Assembly: GCF_009866765.1 (NCBI RefSeq)
Contig: NZ_CP019431.1
Coordinates: forward strand, 2,852,001 to 2,916,000
Length of the DNA stretch: 64,000 bases
Direction of reading: 5' to 3'
DNA from: Pseudomonas sp. S35
GTDB taxonomy: Bacteria; Pseudomonadota; Gammaproteobacteria; Pseudomonadales; Pseudomonadaceae
Positions 7,854-15,572 of the stretch are shown piece after piece. The translations under genes were made by a program, and so were the position numbers. The notes beneath the pieces were generated by a model. The model made no database searches, was not told the DNA's origin, and was given only the letters and a program-made list of their open reading frames with translations. Numbering within the stretch: position 1 is the first letter of the stretch; every line of letters begins with the position of its first letter.

Positions 7854-10481
7854 ATGACGGCCACGCCCGTGACCCAAACGATTGAAGGCCAACGCCTGGC
7901 CACCGAAGACGCCGAGCGCTGGCGCGAGTGGGGGCCCTACCTCAGCGAACGCCAATGGGGCACGGTGCGCGAAGACTACAGCGCTGACGGCGATGCCTGG
8001 CGCTACTTCCCACACGAACACGCCCGTAGCCGTGCCTACCGTTGGGGCGAGGATGGCCTGGCCGGTTTCAGCGACAAGGCGCAACGCTGGTGCCTGGGCC
8101 TTGCACTGTGGAACGAGCGCGATGCCATTCTCAAGGAGCGTCTGTTTGGCCTGAACAATGCCGAGGGCAACCACGGCGAAGATGTCAAGGAGCTGTACTT
8201 TTTCGTCGATGGCGTACCGAGCCATGCCTACATGCGCATGCTCTACAAATACCCCCATGCCGCCTTTCCCTATGCCGACCTGATCACCGAGAACGCGCGT
8301 CGCGGGCTGGGTGATGCCGAGTATGAAATCCTCGACACCGGGGTGTTTGAAGACAACCGCTATTGCGATGTCAGCGTCGAATACGCCAAGCATCAGCCTG
8401 ACGACATCTTCATGCGTGTCAGCGTGCATAACCGCTCGGAGCAGCCGACCCGTTTGCACGTGTTGCCCCAGCTGTGGGCACGCAATGACTGGAGCTGGAC
8501 CTTTGATGCGCCCAAGCCGCAGGTGTGGCTGGACGGCGAGCGGGTGCTCGCCCGTCATCCTGAATTGCCAGATCGGCATCTGAGCGCCTGGGGCCAGGAT
8601 GGCGTGGAGTGGTTGTTCTGCGAGAACGACAGCAATGTCGTCAAGCTGGACGGGCAAGTGGCCTGCGGGCCGTTCAAGGATGGCATCAACGATTTTGTGG
8701 TGAGCGGCAGGCAATCGGCGATTCGCCGGGACACTGGCACCAAGGTCGCGGCGCGTTTCATCCTTGAACTGGCGGGGCAGGAAAGTAGAACGGTGTACCT
8801 GCGTTTCGCTCCCGTGGATGCGCCTGCGGTCAACGCTCGCAAGTTGTTCGAACAACGCCGCCAGGAAGCCGATGACTTTTACGCGAGCCTGCAACACGCC
8901 ATCGCCGATGCCGATGCGCGCAACGTGCAGCGCCAGGCCCTGGCCGGTTTGCTGTGGTCCAAGCAGCTCTACTATTTCGACGTGAACCAATGGCTTGACG
9001 GCGACCCGGCCCAACCCGCGCCACCGCCAGAACGCCTGCATCTGCGCAATACCCATTGGCGGCACCTGTCCAACTTCGACATCCTCTCGATGCCCGATAC
9101 CTGGGAATACCCGTGGTACGCCTCGTGGGACCAGGGCTTCCAGGCGGTGGCCATGGCGCTGATTGATCCGGGGTACGCCAAGCAACAGTTGTTGCTGCTG
9201 GTGAAGGACCGCTTCATGCACCCCAACGGCCAACTACCGGCGTATGAATGGCGCTTCGACGATGCCAACCCGCCGGTGCATGCCTGGGCCAGTTGGCGGG
9301 TGTATCAGCAGGACAAGGCGCTTACGGGCGTAGGCGACATGGATTTTCTGGAGCGCATTTTCCACAAACTGCTGCTGAATTTTTCCTGGTGGGTCAACCG
9401 CAAGGACGCCGAGGGCCGCAACCTGTTCCAGGGCGGTTTCCTCGGGCTGGACAACATCGCCTTGTTCGACCGTTCGGCGGCATTGCCGCCGGGGTATCAG
9501 TTGGATCAGGCCGATGGCACTGCCTGGGTGGCCGCGTATGCCCTGGACTTGATGCGCATCGCCCTGGAGCTGGCCAAGCGCAATGGGGTGTACGTGGATA
9601 TCGCGGTGAAGTTTTTCGAACACTTCCTGTATATCGCTGGCGCGATCAACCGCGTCGACGACAGCGCCGAAGGCCTGTGGGATGAGCAGGACCAGTTCTT
9701 CTACGACGTGCTGCACCGCCCCGACGGCCAGAGCGAGCCGGTGCGCCTGCGCTCGATGGTTGGGCTGATGCCACTGTTCGCCGTGCTGGTGTTGGAGCAG
9801 CACGAGCATGAAGGTCTACAGGGGTTGCGCGAGCGGTTGCTGGGCTTTATGAAACACCGACCGGATCTGGCTAAGTTGGTCTCGCGCTGGAACGAGCCGG
9901 GGCAGGGCAATCGCCTGTTGCTGGCGTTGTTGCGGGGCGAGCGCACCAAGGATCTACTGCGGCGCATGCTGGAGGACAGTGAGTTTCTGTCGGCGTTTGG
10001 CGTACGCTCCTTGTCCAAGACTTTCGCTGAGCAGCCGCTGGCGCTGAAGATGAATGGCGATTGCCTGAGTGCGCGTTACCAGCCTGGCGAGTCCGATTCA
10101 CGCTTGTATGGCGGCAACTCGAATTGGCGGGGGCCCGTGTGGATGCCGGTCAACTACATGCTGATTGAATCGCTGCGTGAGTTTCATCGGTATTACGCGG
10201 ATAACTTCTCGGTGGAGTACCCGACGGGAAGTGGTTATCTGTCATCCCTGGAGGAAGTGGCTGACAGTCTCAGTCAGCGGCTGACGGGCTTGTTTCTAAG
10301 GGATGAACATGGCTGTCGACCATCGATGGCCGGGTATACGCAACTGGAAGCTGACCCACTGAGCCGTGACCTGGTGCTGTTCCATGAGTATTTCCATGGC
10401 GAAACCGGGCGCGGGTTGGGCGCATCACACCAGACAGGGTGGAGTGCATTAGTGGCCTTGTTGCTGCAGCCCAGAAACTAA
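7854..10481 (+). CDS. MGH1-like/GH63-type glucosidase
   Basis: An 875-residue glycoside hydrolase-like protein of the bacterial 'glucosidase' family related to GH63 and mannosylglycerate hydrolase. It starts with the characteristic WREWGPYLSERQWGTVREDYS...WRYFPHEHARSRAYRW segment. An N-terminal beta-domain is followed from about residue 370 by an (alpha/alpha)6 barrel (LLWSKQLYYFDVNQWL, WYASWDQGFQAVAMALID, GNSNWRGPVWMPVNYMLIE). No signal peptide is visible, so a cytoplasmic role in trimming glycosides or compatible solutes is likely; the true substrate is unknown. ATG at 7854 was chosen over GTG/ATG at 7839-7842 because GGAGG at 7845 sits directly in front of it. The 3' end is followed by a REP element. 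Confidence 0.85.
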   Translation: MTATPVTQTIEGQRLATEDAERWREWGPYLSERQWGTVREDYSADGDAWRYFPHEHARSRAYRWGEDGLAGFSDKAQRWCLGLALWNERDAILKERLFGLNNAEGNHGEDVKELYFFVDGVPSHAYMRMLYKYPHAAFPYADLITENARRGLGDAEYEILDTGVFEDNRYCDVSVEYAKHQPDDIFMRVSVHNRSEQPTRLHVLPQLWARNDWSWTFDAPKPQVWLDGERVLARHPELPDRHLSAWGQDGVEWLFCENDSNVVKLDGQVACGPFKDGINDFVVSGRQSAIRRDTGTKVAARFILELAGQESRTVYLRFAPVDAPAVNARKLFEQRRQEADDFYASLQHAIADADARNVQRQALAGLLWSKQLYYFDVNQWLDGDPAQPAPPPERLHLRNTHWRHLSNFDILSMPDTWEYPWYASWDQGFQAVAMALIDPGYAKQQLLLLVKDRFMHPNGQLPAYEWRFDDANPPVHAWASWRVYQQDKALTGVGDMDFLERIFHKLLLNFSWWVNRKDAEGRNLFQGGFLGLDNIALFDRSAALPPGYQLDQADGTAWVAAYALDLMRIALELAKRNGVYVDIAVKFFEHFLYIAGAINRVDDSAEGLWDEQDQFFYDVLHRPDGQSEPVRLRSMVGLMPLFAVLVLEQHEHEGLQGLRERLLGFMKHRPDLAKLVSRWNEPGQGNRLLLALLRGERTKDLLRRMLEDSEFLSAFGVRSLSKTFAEQPLALKMNGDCLSARYQPGESDSRLYGGNSNWRGPVWMPVNYMLIESLREFHRYYADNFSVEYPTGSGYLSSLEEVADSLSQRLTGLFLRDEHGCRPSMAGYTQLEADPLSRDLVLFHEYFHGETGRGLGASHQTGWSALVALLLQPRN

Positions 10482-10500
10482 ATACCACCGCGAACCCAAT

Positions 10501-10526
10501 GTGGAAGGGAGCAAGCCCCCTTCCAC
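10501..10526. repeat. REP element (single hairpin)
   Basis: GTGGAAGGG and CCCTTCCAC arms with a GCAAGC loop form a REP-type hairpin in the 54 bases between the convergent glucosidase and SCP2 genes. It matches the other REP units in this window except for compensating arm changes. Confidence 0.8.
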
Positions 10527-10535
10527 AGTGAAGAA

Positions 10536-10850
10536 TCAAGCTGGGAACAGTTCGCTCAGTTTCATCGCCAGCATCATGTCGCCTTCGGTGCGCAGCTTGC
10601 CGCCCATGAAGGCCTGCATGCCGTCGGTCGAACCGTCGACGATGCCTTCCAGGGTTTCGCTGTCCATGACCAGGGTCACTTGGGCGTCAGGGTTTTCGCC
10701 TTCTTGCAGTTCGCAGGTCTTGTCTTTGACGATCAGGGAAAAATTCTTGGTGTCGTCGATACGGAAGCCAAACACCAGGTCCAAGCCTTCGGCTGCGGCT
10801 GGGTGGAACTTGGCTTTCATTGCTTCTACAGCTTTGGCTACGTCAGTCAT
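10536..10850 (-). CDS. SCP2 sterol-binding domain protein
   Basis: A 104-residue single-domain SCP2 protein (sterol carrier protein 2 fold). The family binds lipids or acyl chains in a hydrophobic tunnel. Characteristic stretches are VFGFRIDDTKNFSLIVKDKTC, DAQVTLVMDSETLEGIVDG and AFMGGKLRTEGDMMLAMKLSELF. No signal peptide is seen, so it is cytoplasmic. It follows the histidine phosphatase gene on the same strand with a 56-base gap and is probably cotranscribed with it. Similar pairs in Pseudomonas lie in fatty-acid oxidation neighbourhoods, but no acyl-CoA dehydrogenase adjoins this pair. Confidence 0.9.
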   Translation of the reverse strand: MTDVAKAVEAMKAKFHPAAAEGLDLVFGFRIDDTKNFSLIVKDKTCELQEGENPDAQVTLVMDSETLEGIVDGSTDGMQAFMGGKLRTEGDMMLAMKLSELFPA

Positions 10851-10906
10851 GGTTTCGATCCTTTAGGGTAGAGTCCAGTGACCTTGGGGTCACGGTTGGC
10901 CGCACT

Positions 10907-11617
10907 TCATCGGAAGGTGATGAGTTGCGGCGCCTTCAACAGTTGCAGGTGGGCATGACTGTTGAAGGAAGCCAGTGCCACCTCGCGACCACGGAATTTA
11001 AGCTGGTTGAGCGAGGTGTTAACAATTTGCCAGTTCAATTCGAAGGCCTGGGCGGCAGGCATCCGGGTAATCAGGTGGAGCAGGGCGGTAATGGTGCCGC
11101 CGGAGGTAAACACTGCGATTTTCTGTGTGTTGTCCGCCGCTTCAAGAATACGTTGCAAGCCACCCTGGACACGCTCGACGAACCCCAGCCAGCTTTCCAG
11201 CCCTGGCGGGTCGTAGGTGCCAGCCAGCCAACGCTCGATGATCAAGGCGAAGATGCGCTGGAATTCGCTGCGGTTTTGCGCGGCATTACGCAGGATGTCC
11301 AGGGCGTCGGGTTCGCGGGTGAGCAGGTCGGGAAGCAGGGCGCGGATGATCGCGTCAGCGTCGAATTCGTTGAAGGCGCTGTCGGTTTCCAGCATGGGGA
11401 CCGACAGGCCCAGGGCGCTGTATTGTTCGAAGGCAGCGGTGGCGGTGTGCTGCTGGCGGCGCAGGTCGCCGGCCACGCAGCGGTCGAACACCAGGCCCAT
11501 GTCCGCCAGGTGGCGGCCGAGCACTTGCGCCTGCTCCACGCCAACGGGAGACAGCACGTCATAGTCGTCTGCACCGAAGGAGGCTTGGCCATGTCGAATC
11601 AAATAGATGCTGCCCAC
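10907..11617 (-). CDS. Histidine phosphatase family protein
   Basis: A 236-residue phosphoglycerate mutase-like phosphatase. The RHG active-site motif is present at the N-terminus (YLIRHGQASFG), followed by the usual SPVGVEQAQVLGRHL, the second conserved Arg/His region, and a late SGGTITALL segment occupying the position of the second catalytic region; the canonical second histidine is not obvious there. The start is GTG at 11617. It leads the two-gene unit with the SCP2 gene. The substrate is unknown; family members act on many phosphoesters. Confidence 0.85.
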   Translation of the reverse strand: MGSIYLIRHGQASFGADDYDVLSPVGVEQAQVLGRHLADMGLVFDRCVAGDLRRQQHTATAAFEQYSALGLSVPMLETDSAFNEFDADAIIRALLPDLLTREPDALDILRNAAQNRSEFQRIFALIIERWLAGTYDPPGLESWLGFVERVQGGLQRILEAADNTQKIAVFTSGGTITALLHLITRMPAAQAFELNWQIVNTSLNQLKFRGREVALASFNSHAHLQLLKAPQLITFR

Positions 11618-11824
11618 GTCCGTATTCCCGGTACGTTGAAAGTCTGGCGAGGTTATGAGGATGCCAGGGAGCTGTCAATGAAAAAACATACGCTTGTTTT
11701 AAAAGCTCGTTGGAGGGCTTGCGTGCGGGTGTTTTGATCACTGGCCCGAATGCAGTGCCGCCGGTATGCTGGGGCAATCCGCGCCTGGCGCACTGCTCTT
11801 GAAAATGCACTTGTAAGGAGTCAC

Positions 11825-12850
11825 ATGGATTTTTTGGCCGAATATGCCAGCTTTCTGGCGAAGACCGTCACCCTGGTGGTCGCTATTCTGGTGGTACTGA
11901 TCAGCTTCGCGGCATTGCGCAGTAAAGGTCGTCGCAAATCTGCCGGCCAATTGCAGGTCAGCAAGCTCAATGATTTCTACAAGGGCTTGCGTGAACGCCT
12001 GGAGTCGACGTTGCTCGACAAGGACCAGCTCAAGGCCTTGCGCAAGTCTGAAAGCAAAACCGAAAAGAAGAACAGCAAGAAGAAGCCCGAGGCCAAGCCG
12101 CGGGTGTTCGTGCTGGATTTCGACGGTGACATCAAGGCTTCGGCCACCGAGAGCCTGCGCCATGAAATCACGGCGTTGTTGAGCCTGGCCACACCCAAGG
12201 ACGAAGTGGTTCTGCGCCTGGAAAGCGGCGGCGGAATGGTGCACAGCTATGGCTTGGCGTCCTCGCAATTGGCACGCATTCGCCAGGCCGGCGTGCCCTT
12301 GACCGTGTGCATCGACAAGGTCGCCGCCAGCGGCGGCTACATGATGGCGTGCATCGGCGAGAAGATCATTAGCGCGCCGTTCGCGATCCTCGGCTCCATC
12401 GGCGTGGTGGCGCAGTTGCCCAACGTCAACCGCTTGCTGAAAAAACACGACATCGACTTTGAAGTGCTGACGGCCGGTGAGTACAAACGGACTCTCACCG
12501 TGTTTGGCGAAAACACCGAGAAGGGCCGCGAGAAATTCCAGGAAGACCTGGACATTACCCATCAACTGTTTAAGAACTTCGTTTCCCGGTATCGCCCGCA
12601 GCTGGCGATTGACGAGGTGGCGACTGGAGAGGTGTGGCTAGGTGTTGCCGCCCTCGACAAGCAACTGGTCGACGAGCTGCAAACCAGCGACGAGTACCTG
12701 GCCACCAAGGCCAAGACTGCCGAGGTGTTCCATCTGCACTATGCCGAGCGCAAAAGCCTGCAAGAGCGCGTCGGCCTTGCGGCCAGTGGGTCGGTGGATC
12801 GTGTGTTTTTGACTTGGTGGAGCCGGTTGACTCAGCAACGGTTCTGGTGA
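11825..12850 (+). CDS. sohB: SohB-like inner-membrane protease
   Basis: A 341-residue S49-family peptidase resembling E. coli SohB. Residues 1-35 form an N-terminal membrane segment (FLAKTVTLVVAILVVLISFAAL) followed by a basic linker rich in Lys. The protease core begins near residue 90 (VFVLDFDGDIKAS). The catalytic dyad is visible as Ser169 in KVAASGGYMMA and Lys221 in AGEYKRTLT. The protein is expected to be anchored in the inner membrane with a periplasmic or membrane-proximal active site, acting on membrane or exported proteins. ATG at 11825 was chosen over an upstream in-frame ATG because AAGGAG lies at correct spacing. It is divergent from the phosphatase gene and monocistronic. Confidence 0.92.
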   Translation: MDFLAEYASFLAKTVTLVVAILVVLISFAALRSKGRRKSAGQLQVSKLNDFYKGLRERLESTLLDKDQLKALRKSESKTEKKNSKKKPEAKPRVFVLDFDGDIKASATESLRHEITALLSLATPKDEVVLRLESGGGMVHSYGLASSQLARIRQAGVPLTVCIDKVAASGGYMMACIGEKIISAPFAILGSIGVVAQLPNVNRLLKKHDIDFEVLTAGEYKRTLTVFGENTEKGREKFQEDLDITHQLFKNFVSRYRPQLAIDEVATGEVWLGVAALDKQLVDELQTSDEYLATKAKTAEVFHLHYAERKSLQERVGLAASGSVDRVFLTWWSRLTQQRFW

Positions 12851-12870
12851 GTGGCCAGTCAGTTAAGACG

Positions 12871-12910
12871 TAAAAAACCACCCGTGGCGAGGACGCTTGC
12901 TCGCCACGGG
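12871..12910 (-). terminator. Bidirectional REP-like terminator
   Basis: A perfect 10-bp inverted repeat CCCGTGGCGA/TCGCCACGGG around GGACGCTTGC at 12881-12910. On the minus strand it is followed by TGGTTTTTTAC, which makes a good intrinsic terminator for the dehydrogenase gene ending at 12937. It also lies just past sohB on the plus strand. Confidence 0.75.
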
Positions 12911-12936
12911 CAGCCCTATCGAGCCGGTGTTGTGGG

Positions 12937-14052
12937 TTATGGTTCCAGCACCACCTTGAGCGATTTGTCCCCCCGCTCCATCACTGCAAACGCCTCCTTG
13001 AAGTCCGCCAGGGCAAACTTATGGGTCACCACGTCGCGCATGTCGATCTTGCGGTTGCCGATGAAGTCGATGGCGCGCGGGTACATGTAGGGCCCCAGGT
13101 GTGAGCCGAGTACGTCCAGTTCCTTGCGGTCGCCGATGATCGACCAGTCCACCGTGGCCTCGTCGTTGAATACGCTGAATTCAACGAAGCGCCCCAGCTT
13201 GCGCAGCATTGCCAGGCCCTGGTTCACGGCCTTGTGGTGGCCGGTCGCTTCGATGTAGATGTCACAGCCATAGCCTTCGGTGATCTCGCGAATCTTGGCC
13301 AGCACGTCCACTTCGGCTGGGTTCCACACCTCGTCGGCGCCCATGCGCAGGGCAAGGGCCGTGCGTTCGGGTTTCATGTCCAGCACGATCAGTTTCTTCG
13401 GGTTGCGCATGCGGACTGCACCGATAATCCCCAGGCCCAGAGTGCCTGCACCGGCGACCACCACCACGTCATCGAAATCCACATTGGCTCGTTCGGCGGC
13501 ATGCAGCGAGCAGGCCAGCGGCTCGATCAGGATCGCTTCGTCCGGGGCAATGGAGTCCGGCACCTGATGGATGATGCCTTCCTTGGTGAAGATCATGTAC
13601 TGGGCCATGGCACCCTGCACATTGTTTTGGAAGCCATACAGGTCATGTTTCTGGCACATCCAATACTGGCCGTGGTTGCAGAAGCGGCAGCCCCAGCAAG
13701 GCACGATCTGTTCGGAGATGACTCGATCGCCGATTTTCACACCGCGTTTTTCGGCGCCAGGGCCCAGGGCGACCACGCGGCACACAAACTCATGGCCTGG
13801 GATCATCGGTGGTTTAACGTAGCGCGGTTGCTCGGCATCGCCCCAGAACGAAGGCGCGCCGCGGTAGGTCTTGATATCGCCCATGCAGATACCGCACAGC
13901 TCGACCTTGGTCAGAATCTCCTCGGGACCGGGCGTCGGTACGTCGACGGTCTCCAGGCGATAGTCTTCGGGGCCGTGACAGACCACGGCCTGCATGGTTT
14001 TCGGGATGATTACAGACAGTTGCTCAGGCGAGCGCTCAGGAACGGTGGACAT
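12937..14052 (-). CDS. Zinc-dependent polyol dehydrogenase (erythritol/L-threitol dehydrogenase type)
   Basis: A 371-residue medium-chain zinc alcohol dehydrogenase. The catalytic zinc site shows as CGICMGD and GHEFV, structural zinc-type cysteines as CWGCRFCNHGQYWMC, and the nucleotide fold as VVVAGAGTLGLGIIGA. The overall sequence, including the phrase MIPGHEFVCRVVALGPGAEKRGVKIGDRV, resembles dehydrogenases annotated for erythritol and L-threitol. ATG at 14052 (MSTVPERSPEQL) was preferred to an upstream in-frame start. It lies downstream of a sugar-binding protein gene on the same strand, separated by a hairpin, so it probably oxidises the sugar alcohol recognised by that protein. The exact substrate is inferred, not shown. 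Confidence 0.85.
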   Translation of the reverse strand: MSTVPERSPEQLSVIIPKTMQAVVCHGPEDYRLETVDVPTPGPEEILTKVELCGICMGDIKTYRGAPSFWGDAEQPRYVKPPMIPGHEFVCRVVALGPGAEKRGVKIGDRVISEQIVPCWGCRFCNHGQYWMCQKHDLYGFQNNVQGAMAQYMIFTKEGIIHQVPDSIAPDEAILIEPLACSLHAAERANVDFDDVVVVAGAGTLGLGIIGAVRMRNPKKLIVLDMKPERTALALRMGADEVWNPAEVDVLAKIREITEGYGCDIYIEATGHHKAVNQGLAMLRKLGRFVEFSVFNDEATVDWSIIGDRKELDVLGSHLGPYMYPRAIDFIGNRKIDMRDVVTHKFALADFKEAFAVMERGDKSLKVVLEP

Positions 14053-14080
14053 GACTGACCTCACGGCAAAGATGAACGTA

Positions 14081-14100
14081 TCGCTCCCGCGTGGGAGCGA
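14081..14100 (-). terminator. Intercistronic hairpin
   Basis: TCGCTCCC/GGGAGCGA arms with a GCGT loop stand between the sugar-binding protein gene and the dehydrogenase gene. There is no clear T-run, so it more likely stabilises the upstream mRNA or partly attenuates read-through than fully terminates. Confidence 0.6.
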
Positions 14101-14112
14101 TTCAACCACTGG

Positions 14113-15120
14113 CTATTTGGCGCCGCTGACTTGCTGGTACAGCGCGTCGGCATTGGCGTTGGTCACGGGTACCCACGGCAGGATGTAGTTCTTGGCAGTG
14201 CCATCGGCCCATTTCAGGTCCTTGGCGTAGCGCTCCCAGATCACGGATTTTGGCGTGTAGTCCTTGCCGGCCAGTGCGCGCAAGGCTACGTCAAGGGCGC
14301 CTTGGGATTGGGCCTGAGCGTCCTGAAGGAAGGTGGTGACTTCGTCTTTTTTTGCCGCCTGGATTGCATCCGGCATACCGTCGATGGAAGTGACCGGCAC
14401 ATCCTTTGAGGTCAGGCCGTGGGATTTCAATGCCTGTACGGCGCCGAGGGCCATATCGTCGTTCTGGGCGATCACGCCGTTGATGCCTTTGGGATGGGCG
14501 TTGAGCCAGTCCTCGGTCAGCGTCATGGCCTGGGCGCGATCCCAGTTGGCGGTCTTTTTCTCGATGATCTTGATGTCCGGGTGTTTGCCCAGCACTTCCA
14601 GCTCGCCCTTTTCCCGGTCGATCTGCGCCGACTGGCCAATCGGCCCCTGGATGATCACCACGTTGCCCTTGCCGTTGAGCTTGTCGACCATGGCCTGGGC
14701 CTGAAGGCGGCCGCCTTCCACGTCATCGTTGCCCACGTACGGCACCGACGCATCGGCGACCTTGGTGTTCGAGGCGATCACCACCACGTCATTGCTCATG
14801 GCTTGTTTTACGGTGCCAACGCCGGCTTTGGTGTCGATCGGCACGAACAGAATGGCGTCGTAATGCTGGGTCACCATGTTTTCGATCTGGTTGTTCTGGG
14901 TCAGTGCGTCGTAGTTGCCGTCGAACACGGTCAGTTGCACCGTACCGTCTTTTACGGCTGGGTGTTCCTTGAGCTCACGCACCCAGTTCTGCATGAACTG
15001 GCCCTTGAGGCCGTACACCGCAGCGCCGACCTTGTAGGTCTTGCCATCGGCTGCCAGGGCGATACTGCTGGCGAGGAGGGAAAGGGCCGCGGCGGCGGCG
15101 AAGGTTGTACTCAGTTTCAT
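14113..15120 (-). CDS. Periplasmic sugar ABC transporter substrate-binding protein
   Basis: A 335-residue periplasmic binding protein of the ribose/xylose/erythritol class. Residues 1-23 form a Sec signal peptide (KLSTTFAAAAALSLLASSIALA, cleavage after ALA). The mature part has the two-lobed type 1 fold with typical segments: YDAILFVPIDTKAG, PYVGNDDVEGGRLQAQAM, GNVVIIQGPIGQSAQIDREKG, GVIAQNDDMALGAVQAL and VTSIDGMPDAIQA. It should capture a sugar or polyol for an ABC permease, yet no permease or ATPase gene is adjacent; downstream is only the polyol dehydrogenase. The transporter partners must be encoded elsewhere, or the protein feeds a sensor. Upstream is a 452-base AT-rich regulatory region. 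Confidence 0.93.
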   Translation of the reverse strand: MKLSTTFAAAAALSLLASSIALAADGKTYKVGAAVYGLKGQFMQNWVRELKEHPAVKDGTVQLTVFDGNYDALTQNNQIENMVTQHYDAILFVPIDTKAGVGTVKQAMSNDVVVIASNTKVADASVPYVGNDDVEGGRLQAQAMVDKLNGKGNVVIIQGPIGQSAQIDREKGELEVLGKHPDIKIIEKKTANWDRAQAMTLTEDWLNAHPKGINGVIAQNDDMALGAVQALKSHGLTSKDVPVTSIDGMPDAIQAAKKDEVTTFLQDAQAQSQGALDVALRALAGKDYTPKSVIWERYAKDLKWADGTAKNYILPWVPVTNANADALYQQVSGAK

Positions 15121-15367
15121 GATGAGAACCCCGTTTATTGTTGTGGTCGTGATCTGTCATGTCGCTATGTGTTCATATGTTTAGCAAATGAAAATCTGAT
15201 CAGTCAAATACTTTCCTCCAAAAGCCTAAAAAAGCATGATTTATTGAGTTTTCTAGGTTTTGTGAGGTTTTTGTCGGTTTGTTGTTCGATATTATTTTCA
15301 TGTGATGAACATATGATCGTGATCGGTTACAAATTTTGTAATAGTTTTGCGCTTAAGGAAAACCGTG
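15121..15367. promoter_or_regulatory. AT-rich divergent regulatory region
   Basis: This stretch upstream of the sugar-binding protein gene is much richer in A and T than its surroundings and has no convincing ORF. The 9-mer TCATATGTT at 15173-15181 recurs in inverted orientation at 15308-15316, a possible pair of operator half-sites about 135 bases apart. No regulator gene lies nearby to match it. Confidence 0.4.
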
Positions 15368-15396
15368 CTTGGACTGTAGGATCCAAGTCCGTTTTT
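15368..15396 (+). terminator. Candidate attenuator/terminator hairpin in TerC leader
   Basis: Two overlapping, mutually exclusive stems can form here: CTTGGA (15368-15373) with TCCAAG (15382-15387), or GGACT (15371-15375) with AGTCC (15386-15390). The latter is followed at once by GTTTTTC. This looks like an attenuator or a weak terminator ahead of the leader ORF at 15412 and the TerC gene at 15573. Confidence 0.4.
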
Positions 15397-15411
15397 CATT
15401 ACAGGACTTGC

Positions 15412-15549
15412 ATGAACACCCTCTCGGAGCCTCCCAGTCGTCTTTCCCCAAGACATTTGCTGCCGCTGTTCCCGCTGAAATCCCCCTTGTTCCGACTGCC
15501 AGTCTTGTCCCGGTCCACTGACCGCGCTTCGCTGTGCCCGGCATTCTGA
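15412..15549 (+). CDS. Candidate proline-rich leader peptide
   Basis: A 45-codon ORF starts at ATG 15412 behind CAGGAC and ends 23 bases before the TerC-family gene. The peptide is rich in Pro (8), Leu, Ser and Arg (EPPSRLSPRHLLPLFPLKSP...FRLPVLSRSTDRASLCPAF). It has no domain resemblance. Its place between a hairpin and a metal-related membrane protein gene recalls regulatory leaders such as MgtL, where translation through Pro codons controls the downstream gene. This is an inference from position and composition, and it may be untranslated UTR. Confidence 0.3.
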   Translation: MNTLSEPPSRLSPRHLLPLFPLKSPLFRLPVLSRSTDRASLCPAF

Positions 15550-15572
15550 AATCAATCAAGAGACTTTATTAA

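Noticed and set aside
6659..7885. A 408-codon plus-strand frame opposite hglS
   Set aside because: The minus-strand HglS has conserved metal ligands; the plus frame has none and runs into the next gene.
15121..15572. yybP-ykoY manganese riboswitch upstream of the TerC-family gene
   Set aside because: The conserved core motifs of that riboswitch could not be found; the leader contains other stems and a proline-rich uORF.
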